A DNA stretch of 64,000 nt from Treponema pectinovorum (lineage in GTDB: Bacteria > Spirochaetota > Spirochaetia > Treponematales > Treponemataceae). Made by a program: the position numbers and the translations under genes. Below are positions 1-9,388 of this stretch, in pieces (within the stretch, counting starts at the first letter, position 1; every line of letters starts with the position of its first letter). The DNA is taken from positions 62,001-126,000 of the forward strand of contig NZ_UFQO01000001.1 in the NCBI RefSeq assembly GCF_900497595.1, given 5' to 3'. Below the pieces are notes generated by a model. That model made no database searches, was not told where the DNA came from, and saw only the letters and a program-made list of their open reading frames with translations.

Positions 1-1055
1 CCTTCTAAGGTTTGCACGCTTTCTTTTAATTTTTGTCTTATGTCTTTTATCTTTTCTTTTATATTATCTTCAAGTTGCCTTTTTGCGTTATCCAGTCGCA
101 TTAAATACGGCTGTTCTATCGTCCTAAAGCGCATTTCTAAGGATTCAGGATTAAACGATTTTATCATCAATTTCATCTTTTCGACTTTGGAATTTATAAC
201 TGTCAAAAGTTCATTTTTATAGCCGTTTAAATCGTTTTTTATATCTATGATTTGAGGAACTGCAAGTTCTGCTGCCGCTGAAGGCGTTGGCGCTCTATAA
301 TCGGCTGCATAGTCGCAAAGTGCCCAGTCAATTTCGTGCCCTACAGCGCTTATTATTGGAATTTTACTCTGGGCAACCGCACGAACAACAATTTCTTCGC
401 TAAATGGAAGCAAATCTTCTATTGAACCTCCTCCTCTGCCAACTATCAAAGTGTCTGCAAGGTTAAAATCGTTTGCAGCTTTTATCTGTGTGGCTATCGA
501 TTTTGCGGCTTCGTTTCCCTGCACGACGGCTGGCAAAATTATAACATTTACGCTTGGATTACGCCGCTTTGTTATCTGCAAGATGTCCCTTAAAGCCGCT
601 CCTGTTGGACTTGTTATTACGGCGATTGTCTTTGGAAAAAAAGGAATTTTCACTTTGTTTTTTGCATCAAAAAGTCCTTCTTTTGCTAGGCGATTTTTTC
701 TCTCTTCCAAAATTTGAAGAATATTTCCTTCGCCTGCGATTTCCATTTTAGAAACCACAATCTGATAGCTTCCCCTCGGTGCGTAAACAGAAATCGTTCC
801 CGTGCAGCGAACTTTTAAACCGTCTTTTGGAATGAAAGAAAGCGAGGATGCTTTTCCACGGAACATAACTGCGCTTATTTGAGCATTTTCGTCTTTTAAT
901 GTAAAATACAAATGTCCGCTAGAGTTTGGTCTATAGCCTGAAATTTCGCCTTCTAGGTTTATGTTTACAAATGCGCCTTCAAGCAAATCTTTGATGACAG
1001 AAGTTAAATCTGTTACTGAAAAAACTGTATCTGCTGGAAAAAGTTGTGCTGTCAT
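1..1055 (-). CDS. xseA: Exodeoxyribonuclease VII large subunit (partial)
   Basis: Translating leftward from ATG 1055 gives an open frame of about 351 codons that runs off the window, so the C-terminus is missing. The N-terminus (about residues 1-105) is the OB-fold nucleic-acid-binding domain. The catalytic core shows two XseA hallmarks: GRGGGSIEDL, and SAVGHEIDW followed by RAPTPSAAAELAV. In known systems XseA with XseB degrades single-stranded DNA to oligonucleotides in repair. The family is usually 400-450 aa, so roughly the coiled-coil C-terminal part lies outside. The gene is divergent from the SPASM-domain operon, with about 40 nt between the starts. xseB is not visible here. Confidence 0.95.
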   Translation of the reverse strand, partial: MTAQLFPADTVFSVTDLTSVIKDLLEGAFVNINLEGEISGYRPNSSGHLYFTLKDENAQISAVMFRGKASSLSFIPKDGLKVRCTGTISVYAPRGSYQIVVSKMEIAGEGNILQILEERKNRLAKEGLFDAKNKVKIPFFPKTIAVITSPTGAALRDILQITKRRNPSVNVIILPAVVQGNEAAKSIATQIKAANDFNLADTLIVGRGGGSIEDLLPFSEEIVVRAVAQSKIPIISAVGHEIDWALCDYAADYRAPTPSAAAELAVPQIIDIKNDLNGYKNELLTVINSKVEKMKLMIKSFNPESLEMRFRTIEQPYLMRLDNAKRQLEDNIKEKIKDIRQKLKESVQTLE

Positions 1056-1096
1056 AACTCATTGGATTTTATACAATCAATTTATCTTGTTCAATT

Positions 1097-2725
1097 ATGG
1101 AGACGATAATAAAAAAAATGAAAAGCATATCGGTTTTGTTTGCCGCTGGTAAAATTGGACACAAATTTGAAAAAGTTTTTGATTCGCATTCTGCCTTTGA
1201 TTTAAGCCTTGAATTTTCTTTTTCCATAGAATCTTCCATAAAGACTGTTATTTTAGTTGATTCAAAAAATCTTTCTCTCGTAGGACAAGCGATTTCTTCA
1301 TTTATAAAACAAAATTCTGCCGCAAATGAAGATTCATTTAAAATCGTTCAAAATGAAGACTGGACAAACTCCGCTGTTGCCTGTGCCATTGCGGAAGAAA
1401 CTGCACTTTTAAATGTGGATTTTGCAGTTTTTGCTTGGGCGGACAATCCCTTTTTAAACAGAAATCTCAATGAGCAAATCATAAAAAATCACCTTGAATA
1501 CAAGGCCGAATACAGTTTTGCAGACGGTTTTGCTGGTGGTCTTACTGTAGAAGTTGTTGATAGCGGTGCTGCTTCGATAATTGCAGAGCTTTCAAAAGAA
1601 AGCTTAAAATCTTCTGGCGAAAAAAAAGCCGAGCGCAATGCACTTTTTTCAATAATCAGTGCCGATATAAACTCTTTTGAAATTGAAACTGTGATTGCAG
1701 ACAAAGATTACAGAATGTTAAGGCTAAACTTAGAAGCAACTTCAAAATCTGGACTTGTTTTATGCAAAACTCTCTTTGAAATTGCAAAGAACAATGCTAT
1801 CAATTTAAAAAATGGCGATTTTGACGCGTATAAACTTTTGGATCTGGCAGAACAAAGTGCGTTGATTCAGCAGAGCCTTCCTTCGTTTTACAATGTGCAG
1901 ATTTCAAATTCGTATAATACAAAAAGCCTTTATTGCCCTTACGAAAAAATCGATTTTAAAAGGGAACTAAAAAATATGGCTTTGAGCGATTTTAAGGTTT
2001 TGGTAAAAAAAATTGTCGACTTTTCAGAAGAGGCAACGGTTTCGCTCTCGCTTTTTGGTGAGCCGTGTTTGAATCAAGATTTTTGCGATTTTGCGGCGGA
2101 AGTTTTAAAATACGAAGGATTAAAACTTTTTATCGAAACCGACGGACTTTGTTTTGGAGAAGAGACGGCAAAAAAAATACGGGATTTTGCAAATTCAGAT
2201 GAAAGGGTTTTTATCGCTTTAAAACTTGACGCTTTTGACGGGGCGATGTATCAAAAGATAAACGCTCTTCCTCAAGAATATTTTGAAAAAGCACTTGCAT
2301 GTGTTTCTATGCTCCAAAAATATTTTCGAGGCTGTGTTTATCCGCAATTTACAAGGATGAAAGCGAACGAAAGTCAGCTTGAAAGTTTTTTTAGGTTTTG
2401 GAGTGAAAAAACAAGCCCTTCTTTTGGAAAAGTTTTAATAATGAAGTACGACAGTTTTGCCCGGCTTTTAAGTGACGAAAAAGTAGCAGACCTTTCTCCT
2501 CTTGAGCGCAATGCCTGTTGGCATCTTAGACGAGATATGAACATTTTAAGCGACAATAGCGTAATCGTTTGTAAATCTCGCTTTCAAGAAATTGCTGGGA
2601 ACGCTCTGGATGAAGATTTTGAAAAAATCTGGCGAAATTTGACTGCAGAAGTTCAAAATCACATAGAAAAAAAATATTGCCAAAAATGTCTGGATTGCGA
2701 TGAATTCTATACCTTTAATTTTTAA
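1097..2725 (+). CDS. Spiro-SPASM family protein (radical SAM-like, cluster cysteines lost)
   Basis: About 540 aa. The C-terminus has a SPASM-type cysteine pattern: a Cys near residue 473, another near 490, then CQKCLDC at about 528-534. The middle (about 270-460) resembles a radical SAM barrel (LSLFGEPCLN, LFIETDGL), but the CxxxCxxC motif that would bind the catalytic 4Fe-4S cluster is absent. The N-terminal quarter looks like a divergent GT-A nucleotidyltransferase: ADNPFL near residue 117 is the same string as in the SpsF domain two genes downstream. This matches what I know as the spirochaete spiro-SPASM family, whose function is unknown to me. It is first in the operon and overlaps the next gene by 26 nt. 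The start may be ATG 1118 (MKSISVLF) rather than 1097. Confidence 0.75.
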   Translation: METIIKKMKSISVLFAAGKIGHKFEKVFDSHSAFDLSLEFSFSIESSIKTVILVDSKNLSLVGQAISSFIKQNSAANEDSFKIVQNEDWTNSAVACAIAEETALLNVDFAVFAWADNPFLNRNLNEQIIKNHLEYKAEYSFADGFAGGLTVEVVDSGAASIIAELSKESLKSSGEKKAERNALFSIISADINSFEIETVIADKDYRMLRLNLEATSKSGLVLCKTLFEIAKNNAINLKNGDFDAYKLLDLAEQSALIQQSLPSFYNVQISNSYNTKSLYCPYEKIDFKRELKNMALSDFKVLVKKIVDFSEEATVSLSLFGEPCLNQDFCDFAAEVLKYEGLKLFIETDGLCFGEETAKKIRDFANSDERVFIALKLDAFDGAMYQKINALPQEYFEKALACVSMLQKYFRGCVYPQFTRMKANESQLESFFRFWSEKTSPSFGKVLIMKYDSFARLLSDEKVADLSPLERNACWHLRRDMNILSDNSVIVCKSRFQEIAGNALDEDFEKIWRNLTAEVQNHIEKKYCQKCLDCDEFYTFNF

Positions 2726-3659
2726 TGAAAAACCTGTGAGTATCAACATTCTCGGTGGGAGCGAGAGCGTTTTAGACGTAAAACTTTCTTGCGGACTTAT
2801 ACTTTTAAACACAAAGGGAAGTCAATTTAGAGATTCGACTTTAAAAAATCTCGTAAAACAAGGATTTGAGCAAATCGTTTCTATAGAAAACAGTGCCGAA
2901 AATTACAATGTAGAAAACTATGTTCACCGATATCCAACCGTAAAATTCATAATTCCTTTGGAAAAAGCAACCGAAGGCGAATTGATAAATCTTGGAATGA
3001 AAGAGTTAAAATCCGATTTTGTTTTGGTTATAAAAGACAGCATAAATCTTTCTGGCGATATTTTGACAGAGAGGCTTTTGGAAAAACTTTGCGATTCAAA
3101 AAATTTTTGCACGGCTCCCAGACTTTGTGCAAGCGGCTATTCATCAATTCCAAACATATTTTATCCTGGAGTTAAGGCTTGTGTTTTTCAAGTTTTAAAT
3201 TCTTCTTCGTATTTCGACGGCTGTAAAACTCTTTATCCTTTGGATAATATTGCCCTTTATGACAGAAATAAATTTATTCAGTTAGGTGGATTTGATTACA
3301 CTATAAAGTCGCCGCATTGGCAGAGTTTAGACTTATTTTTTAGAGCGTGGCTTTGGGGTGAAAAAATAAAAATTTCGACGGCATTTTGCCTTTGTTATGA
3401 AAATTCGATTCCTGTAGAAGACTTGTCCGCAGATTTTTCATACAGCAGATTTTATCTAAAAAATCTTTTGGCTCGATATGATGAAGATCACGCCCTTATT
3501 CCAAATTCTTCATTTTTCGTATATCTTTCTAGGGCTAGTTGCGGTTTACTTGAAGCGATAAGACAATTTTCCGCTGCAAAAAAATGGGTCAGTATAAATA
3601 AATATCGTTTTAAGTTTGATGCAAAATATCTCGTAGAAAATTGGGGTAAAATCAAATGA
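2700..3659 (+). CDS. Glycosyltransferase-like protein (GT-A/family 2-like)
   Basis: A 319-aa protein starting inside the end of the SPASM gene and overlapping the next gene by 4 nt, so translation is probably coupled. The segment GGFDYTIKSPHWQSLDLFF near residue 196 resembles the acceptor region of family 2 glycosyltransferases, where GGFDE is followed by an acidic residue and R..G. A clear DXD metal motif is not obvious, so activity is uncertain. There are no membrane segments or signal peptide; it is likely cytosolic. Context suggests transfer or recognition of the sugar made by the downstream enzymes. The family assignment is inferred from weak motifs. Confidence 0.55.
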   Translation: MNSIPLIFNEKPVSINILGGSESVLDVKLSCGLILLNTKGSQFRDSTLKNLVKQGFEQIVSIENSAENYNVENYVHRYPTVKFIIPLEKATEGELINLGMKELKSDFVLVIKDSINLSGDILTERLLEKLCDSKNFCTAPRLCASGYSSIPNIFYPGVKACVFQVLNSSSYFDGCKTLYPLDNIALYDRNKFIQLGGFDYTIKSPHWQSLDLFFRAWLWGEKIKISTAFCLCYENSIPVEDLSADFSYSRFYLKNLLARYDEDHALIPNSSFFVYLSRASCGLLEAIRQFSAAKKWVSINKYRFKFDAKYLVENWGKIK

Positions 3660-6127
3660 CAATTTTAGTCGTTCAATGCCGTATTTCTTCAACAAGGCTT
3701 CCTGGTAAAGCGTTGTTCAAACTTGCAAATAAAACAATTCTTGACTGGACTTTGCAAGCGATGAAAAAAGTTCCAGCCGACAGGTATTTTGTTGCAACAG
3801 ATGAGCAGAGTTTTAAAGAGCTTTCTGAAATTGCAAAGCGAAACGATTTTGAAATTTTTGCAGGTCCGCTGGAAGATGTTTTAGAGAGATTTTGTCTCTT
3901 AATCGAAAAAACAAAGGCGGATTATGTCATAAGGGCAACTGCGGATAATCCTTTTCTTTTTTACGATGCTGCAACTTCGTTAGTGGAACAGTTTAACCGC
4001 AGAAACGAAACTGGAAAGTGCGACTACATAACTTATACAAATCTTCCGCACGGAAGCGGCGTAGAAATTTTTAGAGCAGATTCGCTTTTAAAAGCAAAGG
4101 ATTTTGCAACTCCTTATGATCATGAGCACGTAGGACCTGCCCTTTATAAACATCCTGAATCTTTTATAAGTGTAATGCTAAATCCTCCTGAACAGTGGAA
4201 TCATCCAGATTTAAGAACAACGGTTGACACTCCTTGGGATTACAGGCGAGCATTGGCTGTTGTGCGTTTTTTAGGCGGAGAAGGTCCTTATTCAAGCGAA
4301 GATATTTTACGCGCTTTTGAAGACGATTCAATCAAATATCCTATTTTGTGCGTGCCTTGTGTAAAAAAAGGCAAGGGAACGGGGCATCTTAGAAGATGTC
4401 TTTCTGTTGCCCTTACAGCTGGTGCGGATATTTATATTCCAGAAAATGCAGACCTAGAAGAAAAAGATGAGCTTTTAGAGGAAGCGAGAAAAGACGGACT
4501 TTTTGAAAATCAAATAGTTACAACGCTTCCAAATAAAGATGAATACTCTCTCATATTGGCAGATGCCTTTGTTTTAGAAAGGGATTTTGCTTTAAAGCTT
4601 GCTTCGGTTTCAAAACTTGCCGCAATAGACGAGGGCTCTTTAAACACAGATTTGTGCGATTATCTTCTTGATATAATTCCTTCTTATGGATTGCAACGTC
4701 CGGCAAATATTGCTGACCCTTCTTATATAACTTTGCCAAAAAACAAAAAAGAAAAACGATTGGATTCAACTTCTTCAATAAAATCCATTTTGGTAACAGT
4801 TGGCGGCGAAGATCCCAGCGATTTAGTAGTTCCTGCTGCAATAAGTTACGCAGCTTTGGGGTACAAGATAACTGCAATCGTTCAAAAATGCGAAGAGTCG
4901 TTGGAGCGAGTGCCAGAAAATCTCAAGCAGAATATAACTTTTATAAAGCCAGTTCATAATCTTCGAGAAGAACTGTATAAATACGATGTTGTGGTAACTC
5001 ATTACGGTTTTACCGCGTTTGAAGCTGTTGCGGCCGGTTGTGCTGTTGTGTTATTAGGAACAACACCTCTTCATGTAAACCTTGCAAAAAAATACGGATT
5101 TAAATGCCTTTCTCAACAAAATATAAACGAAATTGGAGCTGAATATTCGCTTTCAAATATTGAAGAACTATATCCTTCAAGTCCTTTTGCAAAAAAGGAT
5201 TCTCAAATAAAAAGCTTAGCAAAATTTGCAACAATACTTGCAAAAGGAAGAAGATTGAGTTGTCCTGTTTGCGCAAACGAGCATTTGCCGTTTGAAGATT
5301 TAATAGTTGCAAGGACAGAAAAGAGAACTTTCCGGCGCTGTTCTTCGTGCGGAATGCTTTACATGTCTTATACAACAGACGAAGATTTGCCTTTTTATAA
5401 CGAAAAATATTTTTTTGACAGTTACAAAAATCAATACGGAAAAACTTATCTTGAAGATTTTCATTCCATAAAATCGCAATGCATAAGGCGCACTTCTGTA
5501 ATAGATTACATCTTTAGAAACTCTCATAGGCTTATAACTCCAGCAGCCCTTGATGTTGGCTGTGCTTTTGGTCCTTTTATGGATGCTGCAAACGACGCTG
5601 GCTGGCAAGTTTTTGGAACAGATATTTCAAAAGAAGCGGTAACTTATGTTCAAGAAAAATTGCATTATCCTGCAAGCTGCTCAAATTTTCCTGCATTTGA
5701 TCCCGCGGCAGAATTTGGAATAAGCGAATTTGATGTTGTTACGATGTGGTATGTGATTGAGCATTTTCAAAATGTGGATAGCGTTTTAAAAGCGGTTTCA
5801 AAAATCTTAAAAACTGGAGGCGTTTTCGCGTTTAGCACGCCTTCTGCAAGCGGAGTTTCTGGAAGATTTAATATGCAATCTTTCTTTTGCAACAGCCCTT
5901 CTGACCATTACACCCTTTGGGAACCAGCACGTGCGGCTTCAATCTTAAAAAAATACGGATTTAAAATTGAACGCATAGTAAGCACAGGCCACCATCCAGA
6001 GAGATTTCCAAATCTTGCAGGCTCAAAACCAAACAGTTTAAAATGGGCATTTTATGCAGCGGCCAGCAGATTCTTTGGACTTGGAGACACTTTTGAAGTC
6101 TATTGCAAAAAAGAAAAAGATTTATAA
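3656..6127 (+). CDS. Three-domain fusion: SpsF-type cytidylyltransferase / PseG-like / SAM methyltransferase
   Basis: One 823-aa frame carries three enzyme domains. Residues 1 to about 230 are an SpsF/NeuA-type nucleotidyltransferase (RISSTRLPGKAL at 8-19; TADNPFLF near 98), expected to activate a sugar acid with CTP. Residues about 236-515 resemble PseG/MurG-type GT-B proteins (GKGTGHLRRCL near 240; ILVTVGGEDPSD near 380; THYGFTAFEA near 448). PseG removes UDP from an altrose derivative in pseudaminic acid synthesis. Residues about 530-823 are a class I methyltransferase preceded by a zinc ribbon (CPVC near 536, CSSC near 560), with SAM loop DVGCAFGP near 632. It overlaps the previous gene by 4 nt. 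The exact substrates are unknown; a nonulosonic-acid-like or flagellin sugar is an inference. Confidence 0.8.
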   Translation: MTILVVQCRISSTRLPGKALFKLANKTILDWTLQAMKKVPADRYFVATDEQSFKELSEIAKRNDFEIFAGPLEDVLERFCLLIEKTKADYVIRATADNPFLFYDAATSLVEQFNRRNETGKCDYITYTNLPHGSGVEIFRADSLLKAKDFATPYDHEHVGPALYKHPESFISVMLNPPEQWNHPDLRTTVDTPWDYRRALAVVRFLGGEGPYSSEDILRAFEDDSIKYPILCVPCVKKGKGTGHLRRCLSVALTAGADIYIPENADLEEKDELLEEARKDGLFENQIVTTLPNKDEYSLILADAFVLERDFALKLASVSKLAAIDEGSLNTDLCDYLLDIIPSYGLQRPANIADPSYITLPKNKKEKRLDSTSSIKSILVTVGGEDPSDLVVPAAISYAALGYKITAIVQKCEESLERVPENLKQNITFIKPVHNLREELYKYDVVVTHYGFTAFEAVAAGCAVVLLGTTPLHVNLAKKYGFKCLSQQNINEIGAEYSLSNIEELYPSSPFAKKDSQIKSLAKFATILAKGRRLSCPVCANEHLPFEDLIVARTEKRTFRRCSSCGMLYMSYTTDEDLPFYNEKYFFDSYKNQYGKTYLEDFHSIKSQCIRRTSVIDYIFRNSHRLITPAALDVGCAFGPFMDAANDAGWQVFGTDISKEAVTYVQEKLHYPASCSNFPAFDPAAEFGISEFDVVTMWYVIEHFQNVDSVLKAVSKILKTGGVFAFSTPSASGVSGRFNMQSFFCNSPSDHYTLWEPARAASILKKYGFKIERIVSTGHHPERFPNLAGSKPNSLKWAFYAAASRFFGLGDTFEVYCKKEKDL

Positions 6128-6150
6128 AAAAGGATGTTGAAATTATTTTT

Positions 6151-7779
6151 ATGGAACAACAAAAGATTGTCATGATTTTAGGTGCGGGGCTCATGCAAGG
6201 ACCTGCAATCATTGCTGCAAAAAAATTGGGATATAAAACCGTTGTTGTGGACGCAAATCCACTTGCTGTTTGTGCAAAAGACGCAGATTGTTTTAAAGTC
6301 GTAGATTTAAAAGACAAGCAAGGCCTTTATTCTCTTGCAAAAAGCATAACAGAAGATAAAAACTCATCTCTTGCGGCGGTTTTTACAGCAGGCACTGATT
6401 TTTCAGCGAACACTGCATACCTCGCACAGGAGTTTTCGTTAAAAGGTCATTCATACCAAGCATGCTTAAATGCTTCCAACAAGGTTCTGATGCGAGAATG
6501 TTTTGCAAAAGATAAAGTTCCAAGTCCAAATTTTAGAGAAGTTGATGAAAAAAGTCTTTCAGAAATCGAAAAATTAGCAGAAGAAGGAAAAATTGAATTT
6601 CCAAAGGTTATAAAACCTGTCGACAACATGGGCGGTAGAGGTTGCCGATTGGCACGCAGCAAAGAAGAATTGCACGAATCCCTTTTAACAGCGATAAAAA
6701 ACAGCCGTTCAGGTAAAGCGATATTTGAAGATTATATGGAAGGCCCAGAATTCAGCATAGATTCTGTAGTTTACAACGGAACTTTGACGATTACAGGTTT
6801 TGCAGACAGACACATATATTATCCTCCATATTTTATAGAAACTGGGCACACGATTCCTTCAAAAATCGACGAAAAAATGAAGGCGGAATTGATTGCAACC
6901 TTTGCTTTGGGAATAAAATCTTTGGGACTTACACACGGCGTTGCAAAAGCAGATATAAAATATACAAAAGATGGCCCTATGATAGGAGAAATCGCCGCTC
7001 GTCTTTCTGGCGGATATATGAGCGGCTGGACTTATCCGTTTTCTTCAAATCTTTTTTTAACAAAAGAAGCCTTAAAAATTTCTTTGGGAAAAGAGCCAGA
7101 CGAACTTTTAAAAAGGCGTAAAACGATAAAATGGATTCCACACAAAAGCGTAAGCTCTCAAGCACAGCCTTTTGAATTATTTGAAGTAAAAAGCGAAAAG
7201 GTGAGTGCAGAGCGAGCGTGGATGTCCATACCTGGAAAGATTGCTTTTGTAAAAGGTTTGGATGAAGCAAGGTCGAGCGAAGGCGTAAAAGAGGTTTTTC
7301 CAAGGAATAAAGCAGGCGATACAGTAAATTTTCCTAGAAACAATGTAGAAAAATGTGGAAACGTAATAACTTTGGCAGATTCTTATGAAGAAGCACAAAA
7401 TTTTGCAAAACTTGCAATCAGCGAAATAACTTTGATATTGGAATTAAAAAACAAAGCGACCGATGATTTTCTTTTAAATGTTGAAAGCGAGAACGAAAAA
7501 GGCTTTCCCCCTTCAGCCTTTGATGTAAAAATAGATTGGTCAAAGGTAAAAGATATTCCAGAAAATTCAAAGGTTTCTCTATTCATCCCCGAAGAATTAA
7601 AATCCTGCGCGGACGAAATTTTCGATTGGAATTTATTGACAGTTTCACAGGTCGCACAAAAATTTGACAAACTCATGCCAATCCATAAAAAACTTGACGG
7701 AAAAAATTTTTGGAACGCTTTTCTTCGTGGCTCAATTCAGGCGATTCTTTACGTTGCAGGATACGAGGCTAAACCGTAA
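6151..7779 (+). CDS. ATP-grasp family ligase (carbamoyl-phosphate-synthase-like)
   Basis: About 542 aa. The N-terminus KIVMILGAGLMQGPAI is the pre-ATP-grasp Rossmann-like domain. The ATP-grasp core follows: KPVDNMGGRG near residue 155, EDYMEGPEFSIDS, and the metal-binding part IGEIAARLSGGYMSG. Enzymes of this kind join a carboxylate to an amine or thiol through an acyl phosphate. The last 150 residues are an extension I do not recognise. ATG 6151 was preferred over an in-frame ATG at 6103 because the nucleotide-binding strand begins there and the earlier start lies inside the preceding gene. It is last of the putative sugar-modification genes and abuts the amidase gene exactly, so it may attach an amino acid to the sugar. 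Confidence 0.75.
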   Translation: MEQQKIVMILGAGLMQGPAIIAAKKLGYKTVVVDANPLAVCAKDADCFKVVDLKDKQGLYSLAKSITEDKNSSLAAVFTAGTDFSANTAYLAQEFSLKGHSYQACLNASNKVLMRECFAKDKVPSPNFREVDEKSLSEIEKLAEEGKIEFPKVIKPVDNMGGRGCRLARSKEELHESLLTAIKNSRSGKAIFEDYMEGPEFSIDSVVYNGTLTITGFADRHIYYPPYFIETGHTIPSKIDEKMKAELIATFALGIKSLGLTHGVAKADIKYTKDGPMIGEIAARLSGGYMSGWTYPFSSNLFLTKEALKISLGKEPDELLKRRKTIKWIPHKSVSSQAQPFELFEVKSEKVSAERAWMSIPGKIAFVKGLDEARSSEGVKEVFPRNKAGDTVNFPRNNVEKCGNVITLADSYEEAQNFAKLAISEITLILELKNKATDDFLLNVESENEKGFPPSAFDVKIDWSKVKDIPENSKVSLFIPEELKSCADEIFDWNLLTVSQVAQKFDKLMPIHKKLDGKNFWNAFLRGSIQAILYVAGYEAKP

Positions 7780-8805
7780 ATGAATAAGAAAAATCTATTT
7801 TTTATTTCATTTTTATTTTTGATTTTTCCTCTTTTTTCTAAGGACATAAACCTTGTCGAAACCGCTTTAAAATCTGGAATGACTTTATATTGGGATAGCC
7901 TTTGTGAATCAGGAATTTTAGAAAAAAACGGACATCAAATATCGTTTAAGGCTGGTGATAATTTAATACTACAAGATTATTCAAAACTTTCGATTGTAAA
8001 TCCGCCGTCTTTAAAAAATGGAATTCTCTTCGTCGAAGATGATTTTATCGAAGTTGCAGAAAATCTTTTTAAAACGGAAACTTCTCAAAATGGATTCAAA
8101 ATTGGAGCGATTTTGATAGACCCAGGTCACGGAGGAAAAGACCCAGGCGCTCAATTCACACATTTAGTCAACGGCAAAAAAATAACTGTTACAGAAAAAG
8201 AAATAAACCTTGTGGTTGGAAAGATGCTTTATTCTCGTTTAAAAGCCGCTTATCCAGATAAAAATATTCAGATGACGCGGGTTAAAGATGAGTTTTTGTC
8301 GCTATCGCAGCGCACAGAAATTGCAAATTCTATAAAACTGGGCGACAAAGAAGCGATTCTTTATATTTCTATACATGTGAATGCTTCTTTAGACAAAAAA
8401 GCTTCTGGTTACGAAGTTTGGTATCTTTCTCCAGGCTACAGAAGAAGTGTAATTGATGAAAAATCTGTAGAAGATAAAGATCTTTACAAAGTAATGAATT
8501 CAATGATGGAAGAAGAATATACAACAGAAAGCATTTTAATCGCCAAATTCATAATGGACGGAATTCAAGCACAGGTTGGTAATCTTTCATCTCCTCGCGG
8601 AATAAAAGCAGAGGAATGGTTTGTAGTTAGAAATTCGAATATGCCTGCGGTTTTAGTTGAGCTTGGTTTTTTAACAAATAAAAACGAAGGACTTTTGCTC
8701 AAAGATGAGTCTTACTTGCAGAAACTTTCTTTGGGAATATATAATGGGCTTTCTGCTTTTGTAACTCATTTTGAGCGTTCACGAGGATTTACAGGTTCAA
8801 GATAG
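7780..8805 (+). CDS. N-acetylmuramoyl-L-alanine amidase (Amidase_3)
   Basis: A 341-aa exported enzyme that cleaves the amide bond between muramic acid and the peptide in peptidoglycan. The N-terminus (KKNLFFISFLFLIFPLFS) is a signal peptide. The catalytic domain is the C-terminal two thirds. Zinc-ligand motifs are visible: IDPGHGGKDPG near residue 113, the Glu in TEKEINL, SIHVNAS, and the catalytic Glu in LVELGFLTN. It starts at the base after the stop of the ATP-grasp gene and is directly followed by the GerMN gene. A role in cell separation or in letting flagellar rods pass the wall is plausible but not shown. Confidence 0.92.
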   Translation: MNKKNLFFISFLFLIFPLFSKDINLVETALKSGMTLYWDSLCESGILEKNGHQISFKAGDNLILQDYSKLSIVNPPSLKNGILFVEDDFIEVAENLFKTETSQNGFKIGAILIDPGHGGKDPGAQFTHLVNGKKITVTEKEINLVVGKMLYSRLKAAYPDKNIQMTRVKDEFLSLSQRTEIANSIKLGDKEAILYISIHVNASLDKKASGYEVWYLSPGYRRSVIDEKSVEDKDLYKVMNSMMEEEYTTESILIAKFIMDGIQAQVGNLSSPRGIKAEEWFVVRNSNMPAVLVELGFLTNKNEGLLLKDESYLQKLSLGIYNGLSAFVTHFERSRGFTGSR

Positions 8806-9288
8806 ATGAAAAATTTTTTTTATGAATTAAAAACAAACAAAAAACTTTTAATGTTCGCCTTGATAAGTTTGATTTTTTTTATCTCGCTGATTTTTTATTT
8901 GGTCGGTTTTTCTGGCAGTAACTATTCTTTTAAATATTATGAGGCAGGAACTTCGTATAAAACTGTTTACGAAACAAGAAAAGTAAAATCATTAAGAGGA
9001 TATTCCTCAATGGAAAGATATGTTGAAGAACTTTTGCTAGGTTCTACAGTGCAGCGTGCAATGCCAATTTTCCCATTGGGAACGAGAATTTTGTCCTGTT
9101 TATACAAAAAAAATGTTTTCTATTTAAATCTTTCCGAAGATGCGCTTTTTAATTTTTCTGAAGATTTTGATTTTGAAAAAAGTTTTGAGCTTTTAGAAAA
9201 AAATCTTAAAGACAATTTTAAATCGATTAAAAAAGTTGAACTTTTTATAGACGGAAATCAAATAACTAACAAAAATTTTGACGCTTAG
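8806..9288 (+). CDS. GerMN-domain membrane protein
   Basis: A 160-aa protein with one N-terminal membrane segment (about residues 14-34) and a periplasmic GerMN-like fold. The run YVEELLLGSTVQRAMPIFP, followed by VFYLNLSEDALF, is typical of the domain, which in sporulating bacteria occurs in germination proteins and elsewhere sits beside amidases. The start codon immediately follows the amidase stop, so the two are cotranscribed. It is probably an amidase partner or wall-associated factor. The exact role is unknown. Confidence 0.7.
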   Translation: MKNFFYELKTNKKLLMFALISLIFFISLIFYLVGFSGSNYSFKYYEAGTSYKTVYETRKVKSLRGYSSMERYVEELLLGSTVQRAMPIFPLGTRILSCLYKKNVFYLNLSEDALFNFSEDFDFEKSFELLEKNLKDNFKSIKKVELFIDGNQITNKNFDA

Positions 9289-9314
9289 GATATCAAAACC
9301 AGCGAAAAAAACCG

Positions 9315-9343
9315 TTGACAAAACAAAACGGTTATACAATAAT
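9315..9343 (+). promoter_or_regulatory. Likely sigma-70 promoter of flaA
   Basis: TTGACA at 9315-9320 and AATAAT at 9338-9343 are separated by 17 nt, about 45 nt upstream of the flaA start. A consensus -35 box with normal spacing suggests strong vegetative transcription of the sheath protein. No sigma-28-like GCCGATAA box is present here, unlike upstream of flgF. Confidence 0.6.
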
Positions 9344-9388
9344 TACACATTATACAAGGCTACATCAATCGAAAATAAGGAGCTTCGA

